Positions 28,007 to 36,809 of a stretch of DNA of 64,000 bases are shown here, piece by piece. The stretch is from Enterovibrio sp051650965. GTDB taxonomy: Bacteria; Pseudomonadota; Gammaproteobacteria; Enterobacterales; Vibrionaceae. Position 1 is the first letter of the stretch. Each line of letters opens with the position of its first letter. The stretch spans positions 4,219 to 68,218 of the forward strand of contig JBOFRL010000097.1 in the NCBI GenBank assembly GCA_051650965.1, written 5' to 3'. A program made the position numbers and the translations under genes. The notes under the pieces were generated by a model. It searched no databases, was not told the origin of the DNA, and was given only the letters and a program-made list of their open reading frames with translations.

Positions 28007-28267
28007 ATGGCAAAAATTATTCATCAGACAGACCAGCAACAATTTATCTGTGTTGAAGAGGGGTTAGAGGCGAAGCTGCGTTACCGTCAGCTGGACGAAA
28101 CGACCATTGACGCGTTTAGCACTTTTGTGCCGCCCGAGCTGCGCTCGCAAGGCATAGCGGATCAGCTGGCCAGCGCGCTGTTTGAGTGGTGCAATCAGCA
28201 AGGCTATCGCATTTACCCAAGCTGTCGTTATATCGAAAAATGGTTGCAGCGCAACTCTAACCGCTAG
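28007..28267 (+). CDS. Small GNAT-like N-acetyltransferase (YjdJ type)
   Basis: 86 residues with the minimal GNAT fold of the Acetyltransf_CG family: VEEGLEAKLRYRQLDE..., then FVPPELRSQGIADQLASALFEW (the acetyl-CoA-binding loop with R/Q-x-x-G-x-A/G) and a C-terminal YRIYPSCRYIEKWL. These proteins are predicted acetyltransferases; the substrate is unknown. The preceding 290 bases are AT-rich without a gene. A terminator follows at 28302. Confidence 0.85.
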   Translation: MAKIIHQTDQQQFICVEEGLEAKLRYRQLDETTIDAFSTFVPPELRSQGIADQLASALFEWCNQQGYRIYPSCRYIEKWLQRNSNR

Positions 28268-28301
28268 CGTTTTACCTTCCTTTTGCCTTTTCCTTTTGCA
28301 T

Positions 28302-28325
28302 AGCGCCGCTTGTGGCGCTTTTTTT
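28302..28325 (+). terminator. Terminator after the GNAT-like gene
   Basis: AGCGCC (28302-28307) and GGCGCT (28314-28319) around a six-base loop, followed by seven T. Confidence 0.85.
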
Positions 28326-28409
28326 ATACGGCGATGCGCTTTTTTTTGTAACGGCTCTCTCCTTTTAATAAAATTTTCCGCGTACAAAGAAAACCAGCTT
28401 GAAACTCAC

Positions 28410-28425
28410 TTGTAAACGTTTACAC
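28410..28425. promoter_or_regulatory. GalR/GalS operator upstream of galE
   Basis: TTGTAAACGTTTACAC matches the GalR/GalS operator consensus GTGKAANCGNTTNCAC at all fixed positions but the first. Its centre lies about 60 bases upstream of the predicted transcription start, the place of the external operator (OE) in E. coli. No second (internal) operator is seen near the start of galE. Confidence 0.8.
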
Positions 28426-28426
28426 T

Positions 28427-28442
28427 TGTGGTGTAGATCACG
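28427..28442. promoter_or_regulatory. CRP-binding site of the gal promoter
   Basis: TGTGG-TGTAGA-TCACG fits the consensus TGTGA-N6-TCACA at eight of ten positions. Its centre is about 42 bases before the predicted start, the class II activator position, overlapping the missing -35. Confidence 0.75.
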
Positions 28443-28461
28443 GAACATTCCGTCTCGCTCT

Positions 28462-28470
28462 TGGTAAACT
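28462..28470 (+). promoter_or_regulatory. Extended -10 of the gal operon promoter
   Basis: TGG-TAAACT is an extended -10 element without a recognisable -35, as expected for a CRP-dependent promoter. The start would be near 28477, leaving a 45-base leader before galE. Confidence 0.65.
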
Positions 28471-28521
28471 AACCCAAAGTCTGCAATAGACGCTCTTATT
28501 TGCAACGGTTAAGGATTGAAA

Positions 28522-29535
28522 ATGAAAGTATTAGTAACTGGCGGAATGGGCTACATCGGCAGCCACACGTGCTTGCAGATGATTGCCGCGGGCATTGAAC
28601 CTATCATCATTGATAATTTGAGCAATGCAAAGCCTGAAGTATTGGCGCGCATTGAAGCGCTGTGCGGCAAAAAGCCGGCCTTTTACCAAGGCGACATTCG
28701 CGATGAAGCGTTTTTGGATTCTGTTTTTGCACAAGAAAAAGAGTGCCGCGCGGTGATCCACTTTGCCGGCCTTAAAGCGGTTGGTGAGTCGGTAAGCAAA
28801 CCGCTTGAATATTATGACAATAACGTCAACGGCTCGCTGGTGCTGGCGCGCTGCATGCAAAAAGCTGGCGTAAAAACGCTCATTTTTAGTTCATCAGCGA
28901 CAGTGTACGGCGACCCAAAACAGGTGCCTATCACCGAAGAGTCGCCAACTGGCGGCACAACCAACCCTTACGGTACCAGCAAATTGATGGTCGAGCAGTG
29001 TCTGACTGATCTGGTGACGGCCGACCCAAGCTGGAGCGTGACCTTGCTGCGCTACTTTAACCCTGTCGGCGCGCATCCGTCCGGCACCATGGGGGAAGAC
29101 CCAAAAGGGATCCCCAACAATTTAATGCCGTTTATCGCTCAAGTGGCGGTGGGGCGACGCAAAGAGCTTTCTGTGTACGGCGACGACTACCCGACGCCTG
29201 ACGGCACTGGCGTGCGCGATTATATCCACGTGATGGATCTTGCCGATGGCCATATCGCCGCCTTGCAAAAAATGAGCGATGTCAAAGGGTTACACGTATT
29301 TAACCTTGGCACGGGCAAAGGCAGCAGCGTGCTTGAGATGGTCAAAGCTTTCAGCGACGCATGTGGCAAGCCGGTTCCGTATCAGATCTGCGCGCGCCGC
29401 AGCGGCGATATTGCGCAGTGCTGGGCAAGCACTGACAAAGCGCAGCGCGTTTTGGGCTGGAAAGCGCAGCGCACCATCAGCGAAATGACGCAGGACACTT
29501 GGCGCTGGCAATCAAAGAACCCAGAAGGTTACTGA
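28522..29535 (+). CDS. galE: UDP-glucose 4-epimerase GalE
   Basis: Interconverts UDP-galactose and UDP-glucose. The ATG at 28522 has AAGGA six bases upstream and gives 337 residues (E. coli 338). The NAD motif GGMGYIGSHT is at residues 7-16. The catalytic Ser-Tyr-Lys set lies in SSSATVYG (about 122) and YGTSKLM (about 148). The C-terminus RTISEMTQDTWRWQ..NPEGY is as in E. coli. First gene of galETKM, behind a GalR- and CRP-controlled promoter. Confidence 0.98.
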   Translation: MKVLVTGGMGYIGSHTCLQMIAAGIEPIIIDNLSNAKPEVLARIEALCGKKPAFYQGDIRDEAFLDSVFAQEKECRAVIHFAGLKAVGESVSKPLEYYDNNVNGSLVLARCMQKAGVKTLIFSSSATVYGDPKQVPITEESPTGGTTNPYGTSKLMVEQCLTDLVTADPSWSVTLLRYFNPVGAHPSGTMGEDPKGIPNNLMPFIAQVAVGRRKELSVYGDDYPTPDGTGVRDYIHVMDLADGHIAALQKMSDVKGLHVFNLGTGKGSSVLEMVKAFSDACGKPVPYQICARRSGDIAQCWASTDKAQRVLGWKAQRTISEMTQDTWRWQSKNPEGY

Positions 29536-29613
29536 AATAGTGTGTTTTGATTGCAACCCATTGCTTTACAAATCAATTTTTAAATTTTAATTATTAGTCA
29601 TAAGAGACGACGC

Positions 29614-30687
29614 ATGCCACAGTTTGCATTTGATCCGACAGAACATCCGCACCGCCGCTATAACCCATTGACTGGGCAGTGGATTTTGGTTTCTCCGCAC
29701 CGAGCCAAGCGTCCGTGGAGTGGCCAAGCCGAGCCTGCTGAAACGAAAAGCTTGCCAAGCTACGAAGCAGAATGCTTTTTGTGCCCGCGCAACACGCGTG
29801 TATCTGGTGATGTAAACCCTGATTATTCAGGTACTTATGTCTTTACCAACGATTTTGCCGCGCTCACGGTGGAAACGCCTGATGCGCCGCGCAGTGACAG
29901 CGCGCTGTTTAAAACGCAAGCCGCGCGTGGCTTAAGCCGTGTGATCTGTTTTTCGCCTGATCACAGCCAGACTTTGCCGCAGCTAAAGCTTGCGCAAATT
30001 CGCGGCGTGATCGACACCTGGAATGAACAAATTAATGAGCTCGGGCAGCAGTACCCTTGGGTTCAGGTGTTTGAAAATAAAGGCGAAATGATGGGCTGCT
30101 CGCAGCCGCATCCGCACGGGCAAATTTGGGCTAACAGTTTTTTGCCCAACGAAATTGAGCGCAAAGACAAAAATTTACTTGAGTATTATCAAAAGCATGG
30201 CAGCAATTTGCTGGTCGACTACGCAGCCGCTGAGCTTAAAGATGGCAGCCGCATCGTGGTTGAAACGCCGCACTGGCTGGCCGTTGTTCCTTACTGGGCG
30301 GCGTGGCCGTTTGAAACTATGCTGCTGCCAAAACGCCATGTGCGCCGCATGGACGAGCTGACACAAGAGGAGCGCGACTGCCTCGCGGTGGCGCTTAAAA
30401 AGCTCACTAGCCGCTATGACAACCTTTTCCAGTGCGCCTTCCCGTATTCGATGGGCTGGCATTATGCGCCATTTTTTGCCGCGCAAGGAAGAGAGCACGC
30501 TGGCCGCAATATCGACCATTGGCAGCTGCACGCGCTCTTTTATCCGCCGCTACTGCGCAGCGCGACTATCCGCAAATTTATGGTTGGCTTTGAAATGCTG
30601 GCAGAAAGTCAGCGCGATCTCACCGCTGAGCAAGCCGCTGCAAGGCTGCGCGAAGTGAGTGATGTGCACTATAAAGAAGCCAAGTAA
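29614..30687 (+). CDS. galT: Galactose-1-phosphate uridylyltransferase GalT
   Basis: Transfers UMP from UDP-glucose to galactose-1-phosphate. 357 residues. CFLCPRN near residue 54 supplies metal-binding cysteines, and the catalytic HPHGQ motif gives His168 as the nucleophile. MGWHYAPF near 285 is also family-typical. It follows galE by 78 bases and precedes galK by 41. Confidence 0.98.
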   Translation: MPQFAFDPTEHPHRRYNPLTGQWILVSPHRAKRPWSGQAEPAETKSLPSYEAECFLCPRNTRVSGDVNPDYSGTYVFTNDFAALTVETPDAPRSDSALFKTQAARGLSRVICFSPDHSQTLPQLKLAQIRGVIDTWNEQINELGQQYPWVQVFENKGEMMGCSQPHPHGQIWANSFLPNEIERKDKNLLEYYQKHGSNLLVDYAAAELKDGSRIVVETPHWLAVVPYWAAWPFETMLLPKRHVRRMDELTQEERDCLAVALKKLTSRYDNLFQCAFPYSMGWHYAPFFAAQGREHAGRNIDHWQLHALFYPPLLRSATIRKFMVGFEMLAESQRDLTAEQAAARLREVSDVHYKEAK

Positions 30688-30728
30688 CAGCTTATTTTTT
30701 TGATTTAATTAATTTTTTGGAAAAAGCC

Positions 30729-31895
30729 ATGACCCATTTAAGCCAAAGTGTAAAAACAGTATTTATTGAGCAGCTCGGTTACATGCCAAGCCACATTTTG
30801 CAAGCGCCAGGGCGCGTCAACTTGATCGGTGAACACACTGATTATAATGACGGTTTTGTTCTGCCTTGCGCGATTGATTACATGACTGTGGTTGCAGCGG
30901 CGAAGCGCTCTGACAACGTGGTGCGCGTTGTTGCGGTTGATTACAACAATGCGCAAGATGAGTTTTCGCTTGATGAAAAAATCACTTTCGTTGCAGCGCA
31001 AGACAAAATGTGGGCCAACTACATTCGCGGCGTGGTGAGCGTGCTGCAGGCAAATGGCGCCCGTTTGAGCGGCGTTGATTTGGTGGTGAGCGGTAACGTG
31101 CCGCAGGGCGCGGGGCTTAGCTCGTCGGCGGCGCTTGAAGTTGTGATCGGTCAAACCTTTAACACCTTGTGCAACCTTGGTTTGTCGCAGGCGAAGATTG
31201 CATTGATCGGCCAGCAGGCGGAAAACGAGTTTGTCGGCTGCAACTGCGGCATTATGGATCAGATGATTTCGGCGGTAGCCAAAGAGAGCCACGCTATGCT
31301 GCTTGATTGCCGCTCGCTGGAAACCACGCTGGTGAGCATGCCGCAAAATATGGCGGTGATGATCATTAACTCCAACAAAAAGCGCGGCCTTGTCGACAGC
31401 GAATACAACACGCGCCGTCAGCAGTGCGAAACCGCGGCGAAAGCCTTTGGCGTCAAAGCGTTGCGCGATGTGACTTTGGCTGAGTTTACGCAAAAGCAAA
31501 ACCTGCTTGATGCAACGGTCGCAAAGCGCGCGCGCCATGTGATCACCGAAAATGAGCGTACACTGGCTGCGGCAGACGCGCTGCGCGGCGGCGATCTGGC
31601 GGCAATGGGGCAGCTGATGGCGCAATCTCACGCGTCCATGCGCGATGATTTTGCTATCACCGTCAGTGAAATTGACACGTTGGTGGAGATAGTCAAATCC
31701 GTGATCGGCGAGCAAGGCGGCGTGCGCATGACGGGCGGCGGCTTTGGCGGCTGCGTGGTGGCGCTGATGCCACCTGCGCTGGTTGAGCCAGTGAAAGCGG
31801 CGATTGCGCAGCAATATCAGGCAAAGACCGGTCTAAAAGAGACCATCTACGTCTGCAAAGCGCAAAATGGCGCCGGTGTGTTGGAGCTCTTGTAA
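30729..31895 (+). CDS. galK: Galactokinase GalK
   Basis: Phosphorylates alpha-D-galactose at O1. GHMP-kinase family. The ATG at 30729 follows GGA and gives 388 residues (E. coli 382). The galactokinase signature GRVNLIGEHTDYNDGFVLP is near residue 28, the ATP loop GNVPQGAGLSSSAALE near 124, and MTGGGFGGC near 333. Its stop overlaps the galM start (TAATG). A 358-codon open frame on the opposite strand is a codon-bias shadow. Confidence 0.98.
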   Translation: MTHLSQSVKTVFIEQLGYMPSHILQAPGRVNLIGEHTDYNDGFVLPCAIDYMTVVAAAKRSDNVVRVVAVDYNNAQDEFSLDEKITFVAAQDKMWANYIRGVVSVLQANGARLSGVDLVVSGNVPQGAGLSSSAALEVVIGQTFNTLCNLGLSQAKIALIGQQAENEFVGCNCGIMDQMISAVAKESHAMLLDCRSLETTLVSMPQNMAVMIINSNKKRGLVDSEYNTRRQQCETAAKAFGVKALRDVTLAEFTQKQNLLDATVAKRARHVITENERTLAAADALRGGDLAAMGQLMAQSHASMRDDFAITVSEIDTLVEIVKSVIGEQGGVRMTGGGFGGCVVALMPPALVEPVKAAIAQQYQAKTGLKETIYVCKAQNGAGVLELL

Positions 31896-32986
31896 TGCAG
31901 CAGTTTGCGCATTTTTCCCCGTTAGAGCAGGCGATGACGCAAACGCCTGCGCTGGACGGTTTGCCGGCAAAAATCATCCACTTGCACAACGCAAGTGGCA
32001 TGACGGTTTCGCTGATGGATATTGGCGCGACGTGGCTAAGCTGCAATTTACCGGCTTACGGCGCGCGGCGTGAGGTGCTGTTGCGCTCGCCTAACATGCT
32101 TGAACACCAACGCCAAGGCGCCTATTTTGGCGCCACGGTGGGGCGTGTTGCCAACCGTATCGCGCGCGCCAGTTTTGAGCTCAATGGGGGCCGCTTTGCG
32201 CTCAATGCGAACGAGGGCGAAAAGTGTCTGCACGGCGGAAAAGTCGGTTTTGATAAGCGCCGCTGGCACATTGAGTCGGCTTCAGCGCAGCGCGCAGTTT
32301 TTTCGCTCGCTTCAGTGGATGGCGATCAGGGCTTTCCTGGCAATTTGCAGGTGCGCGTCAGCTTTGAGCTCGACGACAATAACCAAGTCACGGTGCGCTA
32401 TGAAGCGCACTGCGATGCCGATTGTCCGGTTAATCTGACCAACCACGCTTACTTTAATTTAAGCGGCGAAGCTTGCGCCAGCGATCCTCAAAGCAATGCA
32501 CTTGCGCATCAGCTGCAAATTTGCGCAAGTCACTATTTGCCTGTGGACGCGCAGATGTTGCCGGTTGGCACCATGCAGCCGGTTGCGGGCAGCAGCTTTG
32601 ACTTTACGTCGCGCCAGCGTATTGGCGCAAGAATTGCCGATCCGGCCGTGCAGCAATTTGCTCAAGGCTATGATCACAGCTTCGTGCTTGATGGCGATAA
32701 AACGGATGGCGAGCAGACGGCGCTGACGCTGCTCTGTCCTTTGCAGCAAGTGCGCCTTGAAATTGCCACCACAATGCCGGCGGTGCAGGTGTATAGCGGC
32801 AACTTTTTGTCTGGAAATAAAGGCTTGAGTTGTGAGTATGCGGATCACGCTGGCGTCGCGCTGGAGACGCAATTTTTCCCCAATGCGGTCAATGTGCCGG
32901 CTTGGAAGGCGCAAAGTGGATTGTTAAAAGCTGGACAAAAGTACGCTCATCACACCCGTTATCGCTTTTTTTTGGCAGCAACGTAG
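31895..32986 (+). CDS. galM: Aldose 1-epimerase (mutarotase) GalM
   Basis: Interconverts beta- and alpha-galactose so that galactokinase receives the alpha anomer. 363 residues. The substrate loop GRVANRIARASFELNG, CLHGGK..FDKRRW near 110, the catalytic histidine in VNLTNHAYFNLSG near 185 and VQVYSGNF near 295 are characteristic. It is coupled to galK through a TAATG overlap and ends the operon. No clear terminator is visible before the TetR-like gene. Confidence 0.96.
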   Translation: MQQFAHFSPLEQAMTQTPALDGLPAKIIHLHNASGMTVSLMDIGATWLSCNLPAYGARREVLLRSPNMLEHQRQGAYFGATVGRVANRIARASFELNGGRFALNANEGEKCLHGGKVGFDKRRWHIESASAQRAVFSLASVDGDQGFPGNLQVRVSFELDDNNQVTVRYEAHCDADCPVNLTNHAYFNLSGEACASDPQSNALAHQLQICASHYLPVDAQMLPVGTMQPVAGSSFDFTSRQRIGARIADPAVQQFAQGYDHSFVLDGDKTDGEQTALTLLCPLQQVRLEIATTMPAVQVYSGNFLSGNKGLSCEYADHAGVALETQFFPNAVNVPAWKAQSGLLKAGQKYAHHTRYRFFLAAT

Positions 32987-33076
32987 CAGATCCGGTTTAT
33001 GTTTTACATCATTAGTTTCGTGAAATAACATAATGAAATAGAATACAAGCCACGTTAAATAGAACGCATTTTTATT

Positions 33077-33526
33077 GTGGCAAAAAATACTAAACAAGGC
33101 GCCCAGGAAACGGAAAGCCGAATTCACCAAGCAATAATCGATATTTTCATGACTCAAGGGTGGGAAGCTGTCACCTATGGAACTATCGCGAAAATGTTAA
33201 AATTGAGTCGCAGTGGTGTGCAGCGAGTTGTCCCCACGAAATATGAGATGGTGAAAGTTTTTCAAGGTGAAATATTAAGCTATGTATTAGCCAGTATTGA
33301 CACAACGTCGTCTAAAACTATCGAAAGTTCGTGGCGCGCGGCGCTGCAAGATCGCAAATTTGCTAACTGCATTCGTTACTATGTGATGTCAGCTTTTGGC
33401 GACACTTTAAGTAAACAGCAGGCACAAGCGCATCTTGAGCAGCTTTATCAGCAAATGGGTAGCGACCAAGTTAAACAGCTACTTGGAGAGAGTGTAGACT
33501 TTTTTATTCGCGATATAGCGGCGTAA
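33077..33526 (+). CDS. TetR/AcrR-like transcriptional regulator
   Basis: 149 residues. An N-terminal helix-turn-helix (about 14-58: ...IIDIFMTQGWEAVTYGTIAKMLKLSRSGVQRVVPTK) has the shape of a TetR DNA-binding domain. The remaining about 90 residues are helical and shorter than in most TetR proteins. The start is a GTG with no clear ribosome site, so the exact start is unsure. The sequence is more AT-rich than the gal genes. The target is unknown. It is convergent with a small outer-membrane protein. Confidence 0.7.
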   Translation: MAKNTKQGAQETESRIHQAIIDIFMTQGWEAVTYGTIAKMLKLSRSGVQRVVPTKYEMVKVFQGEILSYVLASIDTTSSKTIESSWRAALQDRKFANCIRYYVMSAFGDTLSKQQAQAHLEQLYQQMGSDQVKQLLGESVDFFIRDIAA

Positions 33527-33554
33527 AAATTGTCCACCTTTTGTAGCAAAAAAT

Positions 33555-33580
33555 AAAAAAGCCTCGTTGAGGCTTTTTTT
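33555..33580. terminator. Bidirectional terminator
   Basis: GCCTC-GTT-GAGGC (33561-33573) with A6 before and T7 after, between the convergent TetR-like gene and the barrel protein gene. Confidence 0.88.
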
Positions 33581-33599
33581 ATAGCGAAAGTGGCGAAAA

Positions 33600-34163
33600 T
33601 TAAAAGATAAAGCGAGTAGAGAAGATCACGTGATCGCCGTAAACGTCATTGATCCGCGCTTGCATTCCTATAGAAAAAAGCTCTGTCGCATGAAAACGTC
33701 CAGAAACGCCGCCTAGCACGCTATTTTTGTGGCGAAAGTTAATGTGGCCCACTTCTGCGCCAAGCTCAAATTGTGGCCCTAGCCATTGACGCGCGCCAAG
33801 GATCACTTCTACGCCAAATTTGGTGTCACCGTTTAGATAGTCTGGCACGTCAACAACCGCGCGCATGCCGAACTCGCCGTAAATATCGGCCCAGTCATTG
33901 ACTGGCGTGTGAAAGCCAAATAAAAGATTGCCATCTACGTCAGATTCAAAGCGGCTGTCTGCGCGCAGGCGGATGTGTGCGTTGGGATGAACAGAAAAAC
34001 TTGCGCCTAATCCGTAAGTTACAGGGCTTGCGCCAATACGCGCTTCAAAATAGTCATAGCTAAAATTGCTAGAATTCAAAGACTTTTTATCGTCTTCCGC
34101 CACAGCGGCAAAAGAGAATAAACTGATGGTTGAGGCAACAAGTAATAATTTAGGCGTGTGCAT
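33600..34163 (-). CDS. Small outer-membrane beta-barrel protein, unknown
   Basis: 187 residues with a clear signal peptide (about 1-22, cleavage after AAVA). The rest alternates hydrophobic and polar residues in the manner of an eight-stranded barrel: YDYFEARIGAS, HIRLRADSRF, DGNLLFGFHT, FGVEVILGAR, FELGAEVGHINF, VLGGVSGRFH. It ends in the outer-membrane insertion signature FSTRFIF with a terminal Phe. I do not recognise the family. It has its own AT-rich upstream region and no operon partner. Confidence 0.8.
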   Translation of the reverse strand: MHTPKLLLVASTISLFSFAAVAEDDKKSLNSSNFSYDYFEARIGASPVTYGLGASFSVHPNAHIRLRADSRFESDVDGNLLFGFHTPVNDWADIYGEFGMRAVVDVPDYLNGDTKFGVEVILGARQWLGPQFELGAEVGHINFRHKNSVLGGVSGRFHATELFSIGMQARINDVYGDHVIFSTRFIF

Positions 34164-34340
34164 AGGATCACAGCTCAGTCAGGGATAAGTTATTGTATTG
34201 TAGATAATTTAAAATCAACTCGGCACTGTTGTTTAATGAAAATTGCTGCATAACACGCATTATCGATTACTTGTTGACCATAATTGTTACGCAAGTAAAA
34301 ACAGTGGTTGATTTCTATGCAAATATGGCGTCTTGTGAGT

Positions 34341-34382
34341 AAAAAAACGCCGCACATTATGTCAGTGTGATGATCTGCGGCG
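34341..34382 (-). terminator. Terminator overlapping the end of aat
   Basis: CGCCGCA (34348-34354) pairs with TGCGGCG (34376-34382) around a 21-base loop that includes the aat stop region. On the minus strand seven T follow. Confidence 0.65.
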
Positions 34383-35067
34383 CAAATATAGCGCGCGGCA
34401 ATGGCTCTTTTTGCAAAATTTGCACGCATTGCCAGTACTCTTGCCGCGTTAACTCACGCGCGCCAAGGCTGGCAAGGTGCGAAGTTAAAATCTGGCATTC
34501 AAACAGCTTACCGCCATTTTTTGCAAAGTGGTGTAAAAAGTACCACAGCGCCACTTTGGAGGCATTGGGCTTGAGCGAAAACATCGACTCACCACAAAAA
34601 AGCGCGCCTACTGCCACGCCGTACATGCCGCCGATAAGCTCCCCGTCTTGCCACACCTCAACGCTATGCGCATGATTTTTATGGTGTAAATCAGTATAAG
34701 CCGCGCGCATCTCTTCGGTGATCCACACTTGCTCAGCGCCGCGGTGCAAAGCGCAGTGGCGTATGATCTGAGCAAAACAGTGATTGATCGTAACGGTATA
34801 GTTTTGTTTTCGTTGAAATTTTTTTAAGCTGCGGCTGACATGAAATTGCTCAGGGATAAAAACCGCGCGCTGCGCCGGCGACCACCACAGGTAAGGCGAG
34901 TTTGCATCAAACCAAGGGAAGATCGCTTGGCGGTAAGCGGCGAGCAGCCGCGCACAGCTAAGATCGCCGCCAAATGCAAGCAGCCCATCGGGTGAGGTGC
35001 GCGCTAAGTTAAGCGGCGGAAATTGCTCAGGAAAAGCAGGATCAAGCTGTGGCAAGTAAAGGGTCAC
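34357..35067 (-). CDS. aat: Leucyl/phenylalanyl-tRNA-protein transferase Aat
   Basis: N-end rule enzyme that adds Leu or Phe to proteins with N-terminal Arg or Lys, marking them for ClpAP. 236 residues (E. coli 234). LLAFGGDLS near 28, AIFPWF near 48, WWSPAQRAVF near 60 and the GGMYGVAVG..FCGESMFS stretch near 145 define the family. The start is a GTG overlapping the cydC stop (GTGA), with GGAG seven bases before. The order cydD-cydC-aat is the E. coli order. Confidence 0.96.
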   Translation of the reverse strand: MTLYLPQLDPAFPEQFPPLNLARTSPDGLLAFGGDLSCARLLAAYRQAIFPWFDANSPYLWWSPAQRAVFIPEQFHVSRSLKKFQRKQNYTVTINHCFAQIIRHCALHRGAEQVWITEEMRAAYTDLHHKNHAHSVEVWQDGELIGGMYGVAVGALFCGESMFSLKPNASKVALWYFLHHFAKNGGKLFECQILTSHLASLGARELTRQEYWQCVQILQKEPLPRAIFAPQIITLT

Positions 35068-36809
35068 TTCTTTTCTCCATACACTTGATTGGCGTGATAA
35101 AAGCTCGCGTAGCGGCCGGCGTTTGCCATTAATGTGGCGTGACAGCCAAACTCAACGAGCTGGCCATTTTCGAGTACCAGCAAATTGTCCATCTGCTCAA
35201 GCAGCACCAAGCGGTGAGTGATGAGCAGCAGCGTTTTATTGTGTGCATGCTCAAGCAATAGCTGCAAAATGTGTTGCTCCGTCTCTTGATCGAGCCCCTC
35301 GGTTGGCTCATCGAGCAGCAAAAGCGGCGCGTCATACAAGATCGCGCGCGCAACGCCAATACGCCGCTGCTCTCCGCCCGAAAGCGGCCTTCCGCCATCA
35401 CCAAGCCACTGCTCAAGGCCGTGCTTAGCAAGATGCGAAAGCCCAACCTTGTCAAGGATCGCGAGCAGCTCTTGCTCGCTCGCTGCAGGTTTGGCGAGAC
35501 GCAAATTGTCTGCCAAGCTGCAATTTAAAATATCGACGCGCTGACTGACCACCGCTACCGCCGAGCGCAGCGCCCGCTCGCTGAATGCGTCGATGGGCTT
35601 TTCATCGAGGTAAATTTGCCCGCAACTTGGCGCAAATGCGCGCGTGATAAGCTTTAGCAGTGTCGATTTGCCTGAGCCCGTTTTGCCAAGAACGGCTAGC
35701 TTTTGGCCTTTTTCTAGCGAGAAGCTGATGTTGGCTAGCGCCGGCTGCACCGCATTGAGGTAGCTAAAGCTGACGTTGTCAAAATGCAGCGCACAGGTTT
35801 GTGGCGCGGCTGGTGTTTCATTGGCCGCTTGCGCAAAGCTGACCGCAGGCACCGCGTGTAAAATTTCGGTCAAGCGTTCGGCTGATTGTGTAGTCTGGCT
35901 TAAAAACTGAAACGCGCCCGCGAGCGGCAGCAGCAGTTCAAAACTTGCCATGGTCGCAAACACCACCATTGCCAATTTGGGATCGGCGATCTCACTGCCC
36001 ACGCCATCTGCGCCAAACCACAGCATCGCGATAGTGCTAAAACCTGCGCAGGCGATCAGCAGGCCATTAGCAAATGCGCTGATCTGACTCATTTTTTGTT
36101 GCGCGGCGAGCAGAGCTTGCTCGTGCTGCTCAATTTTACTGCGGTAATGCGCGCTGGCAGCGAAAAGCTCAAGCTCCGCATGGCCTTGCAGCCAGTCGAG
36201 CAGCGCAACGCGCAGCTGCGATTTGGTTTGCGTCAGCGTTTTACCGTACGGTTTGCCAAGGTAAAAGAAAATCACGGGCAGCGCCAATAAGAACAGCAGC
36301 AAAATCGAGCCCAGCAGCATGCCAAGCTGCAGATCAAAGCAAGCGATAAACATGCTGCACAGGAGAATGGCGACAAATCCGGCCACCAGCGGGCTGATCA
36401 GGCGCAGATAAAGGTGATCCATCGCATCGACGTCGGCGGTGATGCGGTTGAGCAGATCGGCGTCGCGGATATTGGCGATTTTGCCAGGAATGAGCGGCGC
36501 GAGTTTGTCAAAAAAGAGCTGGCGCAGCGAGGTGAGGAGCTTAAACGTCGCGTCATGGCTGACAACGCGCTCCGTCCACCGTCCGCCGGTGCGCATCAGC
36601 GACAATCCGCGCACGGCCGCGGCTGGCAGCATATAGTTAAAATAGGTGGCCGCGCTTAAGGCGGTGACCGCCGACGCCGACAAAAACCAGCCAGACAACG
36701 TCAAAAGGCCAATGCTAGCCAAAAGCGTGAGCAGCGCGAGCAAAATGCCAAGGCCCAAAGGCGCGCAGTGCTTGCGGTAAAGCGCCCAAAAAGGTTGCAA
36801 TGTCTTCAT
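35064..36809 (-). CDS. cydC: Glutathione/cysteine ABC exporter subunit CydC
   Basis: Half of the CydDC heterodimeric ABC exporter that sends reduced thiols to the periplasm and is needed for cytochrome bd assembly. The ATG at 36809 gives 581 residues and overlaps the cydD stop (TGATG). Six membrane helices (LLTLLASIGLLTLSGWFLSASAV... at the start is CydC-typical) precede the nucleotide-binding domain. That domain has Walker A GKTGSGKST near 374, signature LSGGEQRR and Walker B LLLLDEPTEGLD. Confidence 0.96.
   Translation of the reverse strand: MKTLQPFWALYRKHCAPLGLGILLALLTLLASIGLLTLSGWFLSASAVTALSAATYFNYMLPAAAVRGLSLMRTGGRWTERVVSHDATFKLLTSLRQLFFDKLAPLIPGKIANIRDADLLNRITADVDAMDHLYLRLISPLVAGFVAILLCSMFIACFDLQLGMLLGSILLLFLLALPVIFFYLGKPYGKTLTQTKSQLRVALLDWLQGHAELELFAASAHYRSKIEQHEQALLAAQQKMSQISAFANGLLIACAGFSTIAMLWFGADGVGSEIADPKLAMVVFATMASFELLLPLAGAFQFLSQTTQSAERLTEILHAVPAVSFAQAANETPAAPQTCALHFDNVSFSYLNAVQPALANISFSLEKGQKLAVLGKTGSGKSTLLKLITRAFAPSCGQIYLDEKPIDAFSERALRSAVAVVSQRVDILNCSLADNLRLAKPAASEQELLAILDKVGLSHLAKHGLEQWLGDGGRPLSGGEQRRIGVARAILYDAPLLLLDEPTEGLDQETEQHILQLLLEHAHNKTLLLITHRLVLLEQMDNLLVLENGQLVEFGCHATLMANAGRYASFYHANQVYGEKK

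Noticed and set aside
30738..31814. 358-codon open frame opposite galK
   Set aside because: Composition is dominated by His, Arg and Ala with no family features, it lies wholly inside galK, and galK has full motif support. It is a codon-bias shadow.
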